Below are positions 24,228 to 36,336 of a stretch of 64,000 nucleotides of DNA, piece after piece. The stretch spans positions 1,798,001 through 1,862,000 of the forward strand of contig JAVHNS010000008.1 of the NCBI GenBank assembly GCA_036872755.1, read 5' to 3'. The position numbers and the translations under genes are program-made. The stretch comes from Orbilia blumenaviensis. Lineage: Eukaryota; Ascomycota; Orbiliomycetes; Orbiliales; Orbiliaceae. Below the pieces are notes generated by a model, which was not told where the DNA came from, searched no databases, and was given only the letters and a program-made list of their open reading frames with translations. Each line of letters starts with the position of its first letter. The first letter of the stretch is position 1.

Positions 24228-25193
24228 ATGTCCCATCATAACATCCACATGGACTATCTGCTAACCGCGGATGCGGACATCGACGAGCAAGCCTTTGAAG
24301 CCTCCATTCGTAGGCTATCAGTCGGTTCTTCGGCGACGAATGCTAGCTCCCACGGCCCTCCTACTCCTTCTCCATCAGTAACAGCACCATCTACCTATAC
24401 AGGGGAGACAGTATCCCCTAGTTTGCTTCTATCATCCGAATTTCAAGAATTAACAACAATGGAAAAGCCTTATTCGAGTTCTATGTTGGGTTACGGCCAT
24501 AATCCGTACATGAGTGCTGAATATCCTGTACTCTCCTCTATTCATCATTCCGAGTTCATGCGAGCATCCTCAACAGTTGATTCGTTTTCCAGCAGCGCTA
24601 CAATGTCGCCACTTTCCATCGCTGGGTCCTTTTACCATTCACCGGCTCCTTCATTTGGTTCCGACAGTACTTTTGATGAAGGTCATGACGCCGCCACAAT
24701 AGCAGTCGCGAGAGCAGCAATGCCTGGCCTACTTCACGACGAAGACGTAGATGAAGATCATATGATTTCTCCCTCATATTTATCAATGCTATCGCCCAAG
24801 AGCAAAAGCTTTGCTGCAATGAGGGCTGGAATGAGGAAAGTTCAGACTACCGACATTCTCTGCCCTCAGCAACCGGGAGTACAGAAGAAGAAACGGACCA
24901 AGCCCTACCCCGTTCTCATTCCGGGTCAAGATAGCAAGCCTCACAAATGCCTTGCAAAAAATTGCAATGCCAGGTTCAAACGACAAGAACACTTGAAGAG
25001 ACACGAGAGGACACATACCGGCGAAAAACCCTTCTATTGCGATGTCTCCCCAGATTGCGGTAGATACTTTTCACGATCCGACAATCTGCGGCAGCACAAG
25101 AAGACACACTTTCACTTCAACCCTAGGGGAAGGAATAAGTTCGTTGGATCGCACACGCAAGGCGACATCTCAGGAATCAAGCTTGAGCATTGA
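24228..25193 (+). CDS. Two-finger C2H2 zinc-finger transcription factor
   Basis: Single-exon gene; ATG at 24228 has AAAG immediately before it and precedes an intact 321-residue frame. The frame is open upstream, but without an earlier ATG. The two fingers are at the C-terminus: C241..H263 (ending [15 protein letters not shown]) and C271..H294 (ending [15 protein letters not shown]), joined by a TGEKPF linker. The RRQEHLKRH / FSRSDNL pairing is typical of ascomycete stress and development regulators (Msn2/Seb1, BrlA-like two-finger proteins), and similar fingers usually bind short AGGGG-like sites. The rest is Ser/Thr/Pro rich with an acidic patch ([11 protein letters not shown]) and a basic KKKRTKPYP before the fingers that could be a nuclear signal. 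I cannot assign orthology. It lies alone in about 18.7 kb of otherwise gene-free sequence, which fits a heavily regulated locus but does not prove it. Confidence 0.9.
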   Translation: MSHHNIHMDYLLTADADIDEQAFEASIRRLSVGSSATNASSHGPPTPSPSVTAPSTYTGETVSPSLLLSSEFQELTTMEKPYSSSMLGYGHNPYMSAEYPVLSSIHHSEFMRASSTVDSFSSSATMSPLSIAGSFYHSPAPSFGSDSTFDEGHDAATIAVARAAMPGLLHDEDVDEDHMISPSYLSMLSPKSKSFAAMRAGMRKVQTTDILCPQQPGVQKKKRTKPYPVLIPGQDSKPHKCLAKNCNARFKRQEHLKRHERTHTGEKPFYCDVSPDCGRYFSRSDNLRQHKKTHFHFNPRGRNKFVGSHTQGDISGIKLEH

Positions 25194-26542
25194 TTGGTCG
25201 ATTTTCTTAAAGGCTTTGAAACACTTGGGGTCTACTTCATCTATGTCTTTTTTTTCTCCTTTGATCATTTGTACTGGTACTATGGGTATGGGGGTCTGGA
25301 ATTCCTCAGCTGGCGTTTTTTGAAAAGGGTATGATTCTCTGTTTGAAAATTCGAAAATTCTTTGTTTTTCGCTTATCCTATCCTCTGACTTTACTTTTTT
25401 CTTCTCATTCCTTTGATATCTTTCTGTTATTTTCTTTAGCTCCGGGTTTGATTTATTTCTCATTTTTTTATTGGATACGTGGGGTGGATTCCTTCGATCT
25501 AGTTTTCTTTCAGCATGTCGACTACGTCGTTTTACTTTTCATGTTTATGGTCTGTGCTATGTGATATGTTGCCAACGTTGTATTTTTCTGCATGGACCTG
25601 CATGCAGACAACGCAACTTTAGTTGCTTTGAGAGTTCATGTAAATATTTTCCGCTTAAATTTCGCTGTCATCTACTTTCTCCTTCTACTTTATCCTTCGT
25701 TATCTTAGGTGTCCTGATGGTTTGCTATCGTAATATTATTTTATCAGAAGAGTCTAGCTTTCAATTTTTTTTTGTTTTTTTAGCAAGAGCTTCGTTTCTT
25801 AAAATGATGTTGCCTGTCAGAGAAAATCTTTAATTTTGTTTGTAGAATACTAGTTCAATACACGCCTTTCTGGGAAACTTTTGACCATTCTAAAAACTCG
25901 GCGATATCAGCATACCGTGTATACCAGGAAGTCATAACCTAAGTAAATTCCAAGACAAAAACAATTAAACCCCGCAATCCGTACCGGGGGTGATGCGTCT
26001 ATCGTTAGTCTACCCGTACATACGATCTTTTGTTTTTCGAGATCTGACTTTTGTCATAACCGATTCCCCGCTGCGCTACTGCAAGCCTCGCATACAAGCC
26101 TCGCGATATCACGCAGAGGGATACTTTCCTTGTTTTGGGACCAAAGGATTCATAGCTTTTCTGATGAGGACTAGTCAACTCTGCATTCGGTATTGAGGAA
26201 CCGTGATGAGCCCGCCTCGGAGCTAGTTTGGAGCTTCTATTCCCAACTTACGGATTGGTTAGACTTTTAAATATCGCTTTGCGGTGGTGTTGGGGGGTTT
26301 TTTTTTTTAATTTTTGTTTTTGCCGAGCGATAAACGAGGCCAGCGGGCTGACGGATGGCTTGTCGACTCCGATGTGTCACTTTCCGACCATTTTCTTCTC
26401 AGAACTGGCTGCTGTACCTCTCAACCTACGGGAAAGGCCTAAGAAACTGGTTACTGGGAGGCAGCACACCCTCTTTGAATTTCGAGATATTTGAACCGTC
26501 ACCTGCGTTGCGTCCCAATTGGCTTACTAAGATCGGTACCCG

Positions 26543-26610
26543 GATGTATGTATGTATGTATGTATGTATGTATGTATGTATGTATGTATGTATGTATGCA
26601 TGTATGTATG
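26543..26610. repeat. Tetranucleotide (TATG)n microsatellite
   Basis: About 17 units of ATGT with a single TATGCATG interruption near the end. The array reads as a Met-Tyr-Val-Cys repeat on the plus strand and as alternating Tyr-Ile-His-Thr on the minus strand, which creates spurious ORFs. Confidence 0.93.
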
Positions 26611-29212
26611 TGTTTATTGACACAGGTTTCCATCAGACTAATTTACATGTAGACTGTTACAGATTGTAACCATCGACATGTTAACGATGCAAATCATGAC
26701 CGTTAGTGGTAGTGTATTGCTCAAGGTTCAAAGGTCAAACTTAACGTGAGGAATTTTGCCACAACCCTTCCGGCATTGGCACCTCCATCTCATGTCCTTG
26801 AAACTGACCAATCATCACTGACAATCAATTACGAATTGAAGAATCTGTGGCGTATACCCTTCCAACAGCTGGAGGCCTGAAAGTAATGTCCCAACTTTAG
26901 GATATTTTCCGACAGCTGCCTACAAAATCTACAAAATAGTCAATTAACTGATCTCTCTTGAACTGGTAACATAGTGGTCGTAGAGATCCGGAACAAGCGC
27001 CATCCTATAATTGAACTCAAACACGGCTCAGGTTCAAATATTCTAGGATCTTTCTTTATCAGCCTTAGCCGCTCAATTCGGATATTTGTGGCTGTCAACC
27101 GATCGATCGATTCGATCAGAAAACTACATGCACATATGCACATACACCGGCGTTCGTCTTGCAATTGCACCTGACTTGTCCTCTAATAGATCATGGTGGC
27201 TTGCCAAGCCCACTAGGATACCCTTGAAAAAAGCTACATATTCTAGTCCTTATTAGGCAAAGTATAGTTGACCCTCAACGGCCTGGATCCCAAGTTCAAC
27301 ACAAATTCACCCCCACAACTACTGGTCGCCTATCAGACCAGATACCATTGTAGCGTAGGTTCTAACGCTCCTGTGAATATTTCTGTCGACGCTTCGGAAA
27401 GTTTTCTTAAGAAGTGGGTCTATGGAACAGGCGGGTTGAGCCCCCGGCCAGTAAGGGCATTGCATTGTATGATATTCACCCCTATCGGATTTTGGAAAAC
27501 TTTGATCAGGATTGCAGAAGTATTGAATGCTGCGCTGTCTATGTTTATAGACCCACACCGATGATGGATGATACGTATGCACAAGCAAGAAACTATCACA
27601 TATGAAAGTTGAGGTTAGACCAGGTACATGCGCAACATTAAGAGACAATAGTATACCTGATTGCGTATGCATACACCCTCGTCTCTTCTGTTGCGTATTC
27701 CAAATTTGTAATCCGACAGGCGCAAGGAGAATGGGTTTTGAAGCACACTCGCAGTGGGGCACCCGCAGGAAGGCATTGACTAGTTGGAACCAATAGACCG
27801 ACTCCAGAAGCTACTTCTTTAAGCTAATACCTCCATGATCGGGAAGTCCCTTGAGCGATGTTTTTTTTTTTTTTCTTCTTTTCTTTCTCGCTCTTAAAGT
27901 ACTTTGGTGTGAGAAAATTTTCTCGTGTGCACGATGTTTCCCCGGTTCGAGACCTTACTTCAAGCAAAACCGGCTCTCATTTTCAAGATGACCTCGCATA
28001 CCCGCAGAGATCCATGAAAGCCTTCGAAGGAAAACGTTGACTCTCGGCGCGGCTGGTCATGTCAATCTGTTGCAAGGCCATATTCCTGTTTAGGTATCGG
28101 AAGCCGGACTAACAAGGAGTTCCATATTGCCGAGGCTGGGGTATCGAAGAACTACTTAACTCGATAATACTTTCTGGTCTTTCCAAAAAGTGTGGCTGAG
28201 TAATACTCCGCTAATCCACTGTGGCGAAGATATCTAGGAAATTCAGATAATTCCTAAGATATTTTTAATATCATTACCTATGACTCTCGCCAGCATTCCA
28301 CCTTTCAACTATCTGTAGCATGTAGCTGCCTACTGAAGCTACAATATTAGAACCGCGATTCAAAAAACCAATACTTGGACGGGTAGCGGAGCGCTAACAC
28401 TGTAGCGTTCCTTTTAGCCTATTCGGTATCCGCCAATCAATTGGGTGTTTGGATGGGTGCCTGTGCTTTCCCCAGACTCAAATATACTCCGCCCTTGTTA
28501 GCTAATAATCACGTTGTTGATACCCTGCATAGTGAAACAGGAGCTTATGTTTTGTAATTTCCTGCTATCGTATTGATTAACACTATATCTATATTAGATA
28601 TATTATTTCCCTTTAATTGATTCCAGATAATATAATATGATTTACTCCTCTTTCGAATTTTGCCCGTTGCTAAAAAAAGCCACATGAGGAGCAGCCCTGG
28701 GCATAATCTACAAGGACTTTGATCCTTACAGAGTTCTTGCACAATCGCACGCACAGTACGTACATTTTGGAGCTGCATGTGGGACAAACTATTGCTCTAA
28801 CCGTGATTACGTGAAGGTAATGCAAACTTTCGTGTCAGCGATTTTAAAAAGCTCAGGCCATTATCTCCGTCTCACATATTGGGCGGGGTTACAAAAGAAG
28901 CAAGCCCAAGAGTAAATCATGAATCGACATTCTACATACCTCCGGATAGTAGACCCGCCTGGAATCCTGGACGCCACTGCGCTGACACCTCCCAAATTCA
29001 ACTTCCTTGTTTTCACCGGAGAGCAGGTCATCTGTCCATTCCACGGAATAGAGATTTTCTGCATACCACGGCAATATTCGGTACCGCCGGTGGCCACCGC
29101 TTTTGTGGCTCATAAACGCACATCCAAAGTTTGGTAATATTGTGATGCTTGGCTATCTGTGAGACATGTTGACGGACGCCATAGGAATGACGTTGCATAC
29201 TTGAGAGCTGTG

Positions 29213-29237
29213 TTTTTTTTTTTTTTTTTTTTTTTTT
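29213..29237. repeat. Poly(T) run, 25 nt
   Basis: Uninterrupted T tract in the gene-poor region. Confidence 0.95.
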
Positions 29238-32200
29238 GGTACAGTACACTAGGTTGCATTTAGATGTATGCACGTTCCACAGGACTGGATCTTTGTCGTT
29301 TGAATGTTTAATTGGTATACGCATTCATCCAGTATGCCGGTAAGCTGAACTAGAATTCCAACAGCTTCTATCTTTCATGGAACTTCTGGGCACCCGGCAG
29401 CTATTGAACTCGAAAGTTGTCCTCTACTACTATGATAGCCTAGGTGCACCAATGATAGTCGCTATTGAGGACATTCTGGGATGCCGATAGTCAATGCAAT
29501 GTAGATAAAGCGATCTTTATGCTTAGGGACATAGTGATGCTTATTAGGTAGCCAGAGCTGCCACAGTTACCGCTCATATTGATCGCTTGACTAGGGTTAA
29601 CATAAACGAAGTGGCGCACCGATCCGATAGACCCTAGTCATCTGGTCTAGATTCCTCTCCCCAAGATCTACCGCCCGGCCCTTACAATTACTGGAGTGAT
29701 CTAAGACATTTCTGGGCTATAGGGTGCTAAAAATTTTATGGAAATCTCCCACGTTGCAATGACTTGGAGCAATCGTCGACGCATGGCCAGATAGCTATAG
29801 CGTTATCAAGTCATACATAATTATAATTACCAATATGCATATAGACTAATTGCCGTATATGGTGCCTAGGAGTTCAGCTAATGCATCTCCTTCGTGATTT
29901 CTATTGTTTTCAGCAAACCCACCAACTCGCATGTTTAGTACGAAGGTAGCGGCAAATTTGGACTTATCACTATCCTACGGTACAAGGTCTAGGGTTGATC
30001 CCTGAAGCCATCTCCAGTTAGCTCTGTGTTCCTGTCGACACATATTGATCAGGATGTCGCCTTTCGGTTTCTGAGCCGAGGATTTCCTTGCTACTTACTA
30101 ATATAATATACACGCACACACACACTCTCTCTCGCAACTTTTAGATCGGACCCTAGGAGCATGGTAGTTTGTGGCGCTATCTCCGGATTAGCGGTTTCAG
30201 CTTACCAGGAGAACCCCAGAATAACGAGCAAAATGTGATAGAAAAATAGGGTCATTTGTAGTTCACTTATGTAAAATCCAGGATCCACGTTCCATTGAAT
30301 CCCAGGATACCCCTCGCAGCTTGAGAAACGTGCAGGATGCAGGCGAGCCGAAATCGCGAGGTACAATTCCCACGAATACAGATACCAGTATCGACATTAG
30401 CGAAGGTTGAAGCAACTACTTGGGTACCGAAAGCAACAAACTGCCAATGCACACCCGCATATATTCACACCAAGCTATATGCGACCTGTTTGCCATAGGC
30501 TGCGCATACTTAGTTCGTTAACGTGCTTCTTCATAGGTCATCACTGCAGTTGGCTGTCCAGGCGGAGCCTTCTGGCGTTCTCTGAACTTGGATGTATGGA
30601 TTCTGACCAATTTCCCACACGCGAAGTCCGAATTTCTAAAGGCCAAGATATAGCGTGACCAGAGTAAAGTTTTATAAGAATTAACTTTTTTTATGCATAT
30701 ATTGTGCACAAGAAACCGGGTCAGCTGCGGTAGATATATTCGCTCTGGATAACCGCCAAATTTACATGATTAACCGCTGGAGTACGAAAGATACAAATTT
30801 CCCTCCAGAATAGACCAATCATCTCGGCGACCATCTGATCTGTAGATCTAGACCAAATTTCGGCGGCCACAAGATACAATGACCAGGTATCTATGTATCA
30901 ACACCAAAAACTGATAACGATAATCTCTAGAAGGAAAGGTCTCGGCTTACTCCACCTTTAACATGCAGGTGCATGAAAACGTCCATATGTTTTTGAAGCG
31001 TACCAAGCCAGTGCAGAGGCGAACCATAGAGTGCATGGCTGACAGGTTTCTTCAATGACACGAGCTAGCTGTTCCAGCGGTAAGGCTGTTACACATAATC
31101 GTGCTCGTTGATCGAATGACCAACGACTATACTGTGCCCGAAATCGACTTGGGACTGTTAGCTCGGATATGGGAAGTGGAAACGGGGCTGGGTTCAAAAT
31201 TCGACGTGCATGTAATGTACGTTACATACCTCTCCGCCGTGATTCGTCCGCCCCCTGCTTCCGTGCGATACTTACCTATGTACTAACCACAGCTGTCTGC
31301 GATGCGCCTTGCGAGCTGGGACCTAGGAGAAACTAAGCTACGGTAGCTACGGTTTGGGTGATTTTCTTGCAAACTTGGCACAAACAGCTATTAGATTGGC
31401 TTGTTACCGAAATCGGTACCATTTTGGGGCTTCTTTTCGACTGCGAACTCTTATTCTGCAATGGGTTGGATAGACTTCTCATACCAGCAGCCGCGGAGTT
31501 AAATTTTGTGTACTGGTGGCGCTCTAGTCTTCATCCAGCCCGTATGTTGGTTCCTGTGATTGAATATTGTGCGTCTCAACTCACGATCCTGGGTTGACTG
31601 ATGACTGAATTATCAATTAATCTACTTTCTATAGGTACTTAGGTGCTGAATCGATCGAGCTGGCAGTGCTCCTGCAGTGATCAGTGATCGAAGGTAATTT
31701 TCCATTGGGTACATGCTGAAAGCGAACAAACCACCCAATGAGAGCTGCCCAGATCAAACAAGGACTGTCAAAAAGCGGACAACTAAGGGGAGGGCTATAT
31801 CTCGCCTGGTCCGGAACCTCGGGATTACATCAGTCGCACCCTAATCAATTAAAACGTAGTTGGAAATTATATCGTAGAACAAGGTAAATTTATTGTCAGC
31901 CATGGTTGAGCCCAACATACGAACTTCCCCGCACGGACTTTCTCACTTTAAACACATAGGGATCGGGCACCAGTATTCACGGGACTAATATACATGGAGA
32001 TCGATTCATTCGGCTGAGATCTTTAGTATTCACTTGGCAGTTGTTCTGGGTGAAATAATCTGCTCCCGAAGACCTAGCCGGATCGCCGACCGAAAGTCAA
32101 GACAAGTCCCTGGTACATTAATTATAATGCGAGATTCTGCATCCTTGCATCTGTTGGGTTCAAGGCACAAAACCGGTTACGAGGATAGCTAGTCCATCTG

Positions 32201-32516
32201 AGGTTGCACAACCGCATGTCCGAGCCGGCAAATATACGGCAATTGTCTCTGGCCCCGACGCACTACACGGCTGGCAGGTTTTATAACCAATCTAATAGTA
32301 ACGTTCTGATCAACGAAGGTCTCTCTCGTGACCGAGTTGTTCCAATAATCTTCCTTCTCTATCTCTGTATCGTACATGCTCAAAGATACTAACAATTAGA
32401 AATACCCCTCAAATGCAAGGTATTCCGGTCAGACTGGTTTGGGGTAGCAGGTGAAAGAAGTGCCTCGTGACAGCATGCAGCGTATATGCATATGCATATT
32501 AGCATCGGTCGGCATT

Positions 32517-35500
32517 CTATTCTCCAGCTTGCAGGTCTACAAATGGCGCAACTGTGTCGACGGCCCTCTCGAGGACAGCCATTATCCTTTGTCTAAGGGC
32601 CTCGAACTTGCATTCAACTTCGAGAGGGTCGAATCGGATGATGGCTTGATGCTCGTCGACTTGGATTCGTAGTTGGAGATTGACCTTACCATTTGCAATG
32701 TCAATGTCGTCTTCCCCGGGTTCGATGGGTTGGACTCCGTCCCCAAACTGTGCTTCCAGAAACCAAAGGATTCGATCGAGGCGGGTTGACAAGCTAACAT
32801 TAGCGTGATCGGATGGTTGGTCGTGGTTATGAGCATGGGGCTTGGAGGAATCTAAGGTCGTAGTTAGCTATCAGTTTCTTGAAATAGTGGCATACCCATA
32901 GGACGTACATTTGACACTCGCCGGTGCGCTTTCAATGCTGAGAAGGATTGCTAGTATGGCATCCGCAATTCCATCATTATGAATGTTTCCTTCCCATTCT
33001 AGTTCAACGTACCCGGGGTGGCACGCTACCGTGACACAGTCCATAACCCTAAAGATTTCGTCTCGTGAAGCTTCGTCTTTGACATCTTTTGGTTCTCCGT
33101 TTGTCTCTTTCGAATTGTCGTCTTCATCTTCAATATATCCATTGGTTCTTTCCTTCTTGACAGTGACAATGGCGCCGAACATGCTTTCTAAACTCCATCG
33201 AACAAGGCCAGCGCCTGCAGTACTTAGTGGAACACGTTGCTTGCACATAACTGTTGTCGTAGTCAAGCCCGCGTATTCCCGCAGATCCTCAGGAGACATC
33301 AATGATAATTTGAAGTCGTTTTGGACGAGAACACCAGCAATTATCTGTTCTTGAGCGGCCTTAGCTAACGATTTGTCGATATCCTTTGGTAGATGAGGTG
33401 GGTGTTTTGCAAGCTTGCCTACGACCTATTTTTTGTTGCTGTTAGATGATAGTAACAATCGCGTTGCCGTTGCTAGGTGGGCTCACATTCGCAATTTTCT
33501 CTCCTTTAAATGGTATATTAAGCTCTTCGCAATTCTTCGGGTTATAAATTCTCGGCTTGTCTTTTCTATCGTGGTATTTGCTCAGCAGGGCGCTTTTTAG
33601 CCTACCCATAGCATTCGTCTCTCCATGTACCAGAATCTGCACCGATTAGCACCCATTGTATATAATGAGGGCCAAAGAAAAATATTAGCACTTACAATGA
33701 CCTTTGCTCCGACTTCCTCAATGAATGAGCTGTTTTGACCATAGTCAACGTGTGCAGCGAAACTCAGTTCGTCGATGCTGCACCGTCTGGGGATCATGAC
33801 CCGGTCGGCCTCCTCTCTGCCACTTCTCCTACTCGTGTGCTCCTTCTTGAATGCTTGGATCTCTGTCGGTTCATTCAGTATGCTCTTGGCCAGAGTCCCC
33901 TCCACAGAGTAACCCGTCAGTATGACACCATTCTTCGGGTCCGGGCACCATCTTTCCAGCAATTCTCTAGAAACACCGTTCTGCATCATACCGGGAGCGG
34001 CCAGCATGACACAGCCGCCAACATCGTCGAATCGGTCTAATGATTTAAGCGACCTGACCCATCTCATTTCAAACGGGTTTGTACCACCAATGACCTGGCC
34101 GTCCTTCCCAGCGGCTTCACCAATCGCAGCCATTTTGCTTCGGAATAAGGCCTTGATGTTATCGTTCATGGCATGGATATATGTTTGGTATACAGACATA
34201 CATCGTCTCGCTAACGAGGATGCATAATAAATCGGGTACTGTCGATATCTTTCATGGGTTTCCCAATATTCTTCCAATATAAGGAGAAGCTCTTGAGCTC
34301 GTCCCAGGGCAAACACTGGCATCAACACCCTACCACCACGATCTAAAATACTCGTTACTAAGGATATGAATCGAGCCTCCTTTTCTGGTCGCGGCATATG
34401 CGAAGCCGTGCCGTATGTACTCTCCGTGATGAGAATATCAGGCTTGATGTGTTTGGGCAAACTTGCGGAGACGAGATGTCTATCGTCTTCGCGAGAATAG
34501 TCCCCAGTGAATAAGATCTTGAGGCCTGCAATCTCGATGAGGAACATTGCTGCGCCGAGAACATGGCCGGCTGGATAGGGTGTAATCGCAATCGAAGAGT
34601 GGTGAAGTGTTTGATAATAATCGATTGCTGAAATTTGAGAAAACGAGGAAAGATGATCGGTTTCGGAGAATAACTGGGTCGTTTGCTCTGATGTGGTGTT
34701 ACTACATGAGACGAACGTGCATTGTCAGATATAGGATCAGGAGGAAACAATAGTTCTTTAAGACGGGCAAGCTGATCCAGTTCCATGCGCTATAGTATAC
34801 ATGTACGGGGATGTTCATATGATATCTTTGACTTGGAATCATTATATTCTTTGGTTGGTATTACTAAGATACACTCTCTGGGGTTGAAGATGTCATGCGC
34901 AAAGGGTAGAGGGTTTTCATAATGAGAATCATGATTTCAAAAAACTTTTAACAAAAAACTAAACCTCCAGAGAGTCTTCTTCAACGCTAAAGAACGAATG
35001 AACCCGCTGAATAGGAGTGCTTGGTAGGATTAAATGCAAGAGTTCCAGAGCTAGGGCATCTCTTGATGTTGCGAGAAAGAAGGAAAGGAAAGACCGAGAG
35101 AAAGAAGGAAAGAAAGAAAGAAAGGAAAAAAGAAAGCGGCAAAGAATCAGAATAGATACTGGAACTTTCGACGCGGATTCTAAAAGATCGCTTGGCAGGC
35201 TAACGAGACAAAAGGATTATATCAACGTACCTAACACGGACACTGTCACTCATCAGCCACTTATATATCGCTTTTGTCGGATGGGTCATGAAGACTCTCC
35301 CCCGGAAGTTGGTTTTTGTCAGGACATATGGGAGGGACCCAGCATGATCAAGATGGAAACTAAACACTCGTTAGCTATGTCTAGATTTTGTGATTGGAAT
35401 CATGCTGCAGATTACATACTGGGATATGAGTAAAATATCAACTGTGCTAAGATCAAAATCGTCGTAGAATGGCAGACTGGAGATCCCTTCATAGGCTGGA

Positions 35501-35721
35501 TGGACCCCAGCATCCAGCATCACCGTCTTTCCCTTATACTGGACGATGTGACACGACCGGCCGACTTCACTACCTCCTCCGAGACATATGAACGACAACA
35601 TATCGCTGGGGTCCTAAATATTAGAGGCGATATGTTAGAGCCGGTCGGGAACACCAAGAGAGTGCCTCAGACTTACAAGCACCTCGTCAACCGACGCGTC
35701 TGCTTTACGTTTGTTCGCCAT
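32517..35721 (-). CDS. ysh1: Ysh1/CPSF73, pre-mRNA 3'-end endonuclease of the cleavage and polyadenylation factor
   Basis: Zinc-dependent metallo-beta-lactamase/beta-CASP nuclease that cuts pre-mRNA before polyadenylation, in the nuclear CPF complex. Seven exons: 35721-35677, 35613-35420, 35359-35231, 34701-33696, 33636-33487, 33425-32909, 32851-32517, giving 791 residues (yeast Ysh1 has 779). It begins [15 protein letters not shown], then [18 protein letters not shown]. The catalytic HFHLDH (residues 80-85) is complete, with its first His codon split by intron 2. [56 protein letters not shown] and LVHGE follow in order. The C-terminal domain has an acidic linker (EDEDDN) and ends FVDLQAGE. 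Intron 3 (35230-34702) is 529 nt, far longer than the others here, and includes a GAAA-rich tract. All active-site residues expected of the family are present. Confidence 0.95.
35073..35140. repeat. GAAA/GGAAA purine tract inside the long ysh1 intron
   Basis: A run of GAAA and AAGG units on the plus strand, so a TTTC/CCTT pyrimidine tract in the transcribed sense of ysh1. It lies in intron 3. Sense-strand polypyrimidine within an intron might influence acceptor choice; that is inference. Confidence 0.8.
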
Positions 35722-36336
35722 AATGCCGACGTATACGAGGGTCGTGCTAATATATTTAATGCGGACCTTAGATATGCGAGCTATACAGCTGAGAGTGAAG
35801 CGGATTGTCAAGGCATCGATGGGTGGGAGTCGTGCGACCCAGAGGGTGATGATTCGTGGCGATGGGAAGAAGAATGCTTTGGTTGATTAACGTGAACTCG
35901 AGGCAGGAATACGCGAGATACTCCCAACGCCAACACATTCGCCTACCAGAATACAACACACTATGGCACTGGCACGAACAGATTCACTTCGATTCGGTTT
36001 AGTTTACTAAGTGTCGCGCTCGTTCGTTACCCCTCTACTACGGATGTACCTAGGCTACTTTGGCCTCATATGAGTATCGTAAGAGCTAGAATTTATTTGT
36101 AAATTAGTGGTCCAGCCTGCAGCTGCAGCTTGCAGTATTAGGTCAGGTTCATAGTTACAACCAATTGCGATCGACCATCTATACGTAAACTAATATTAAT
36201 ACCTAGTGCTCGCGAGACTATCCAGTACCACAGCGGCACGTTTTCTATTAACTAAGGCTTAAACTGAATACGAGATATGGTCCAGACTTTATGGGCACAT
36301 GAGAGATACTATATAATTATGCGTATATACACACGG
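35722..36336. other. Intergenic between ysh1 5' end and fatty alcohol oxidase 3' end
   Basis: About 615 bases holding the ysh1 promoter and the alcohol-oxidase 3' UTR. A CAGCCTGCAGCTGCAGCTTGCAG-like imperfect palindrome is centred near 36122. No gene seen. Confidence 0.5.

Larger units (their letters stand above)
25194..32516. other. 7.3-kb gene-poor region downstream of the C2H2 regulator
   Basis: The first 650 bases are T-rich and resemble a long 3' UTR. The rest holds only short overlapping frames without domains. Visible structures are a (TATG)n array at 26543-26610, T-runs near 27859 and at 29213-29237, and a CACACA/CTCTCT patch at about 30111-30132. No transposase, reverse transcriptase or tRNA signature was found. 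Confidence 0.55.

Noticed and set aside
26426..26669. Frames with Met-Tyr-Val-Cys or Tyr-Ile-His-Thr repeats
   Set aside because: They are direct translations of the TATG microsatellite.
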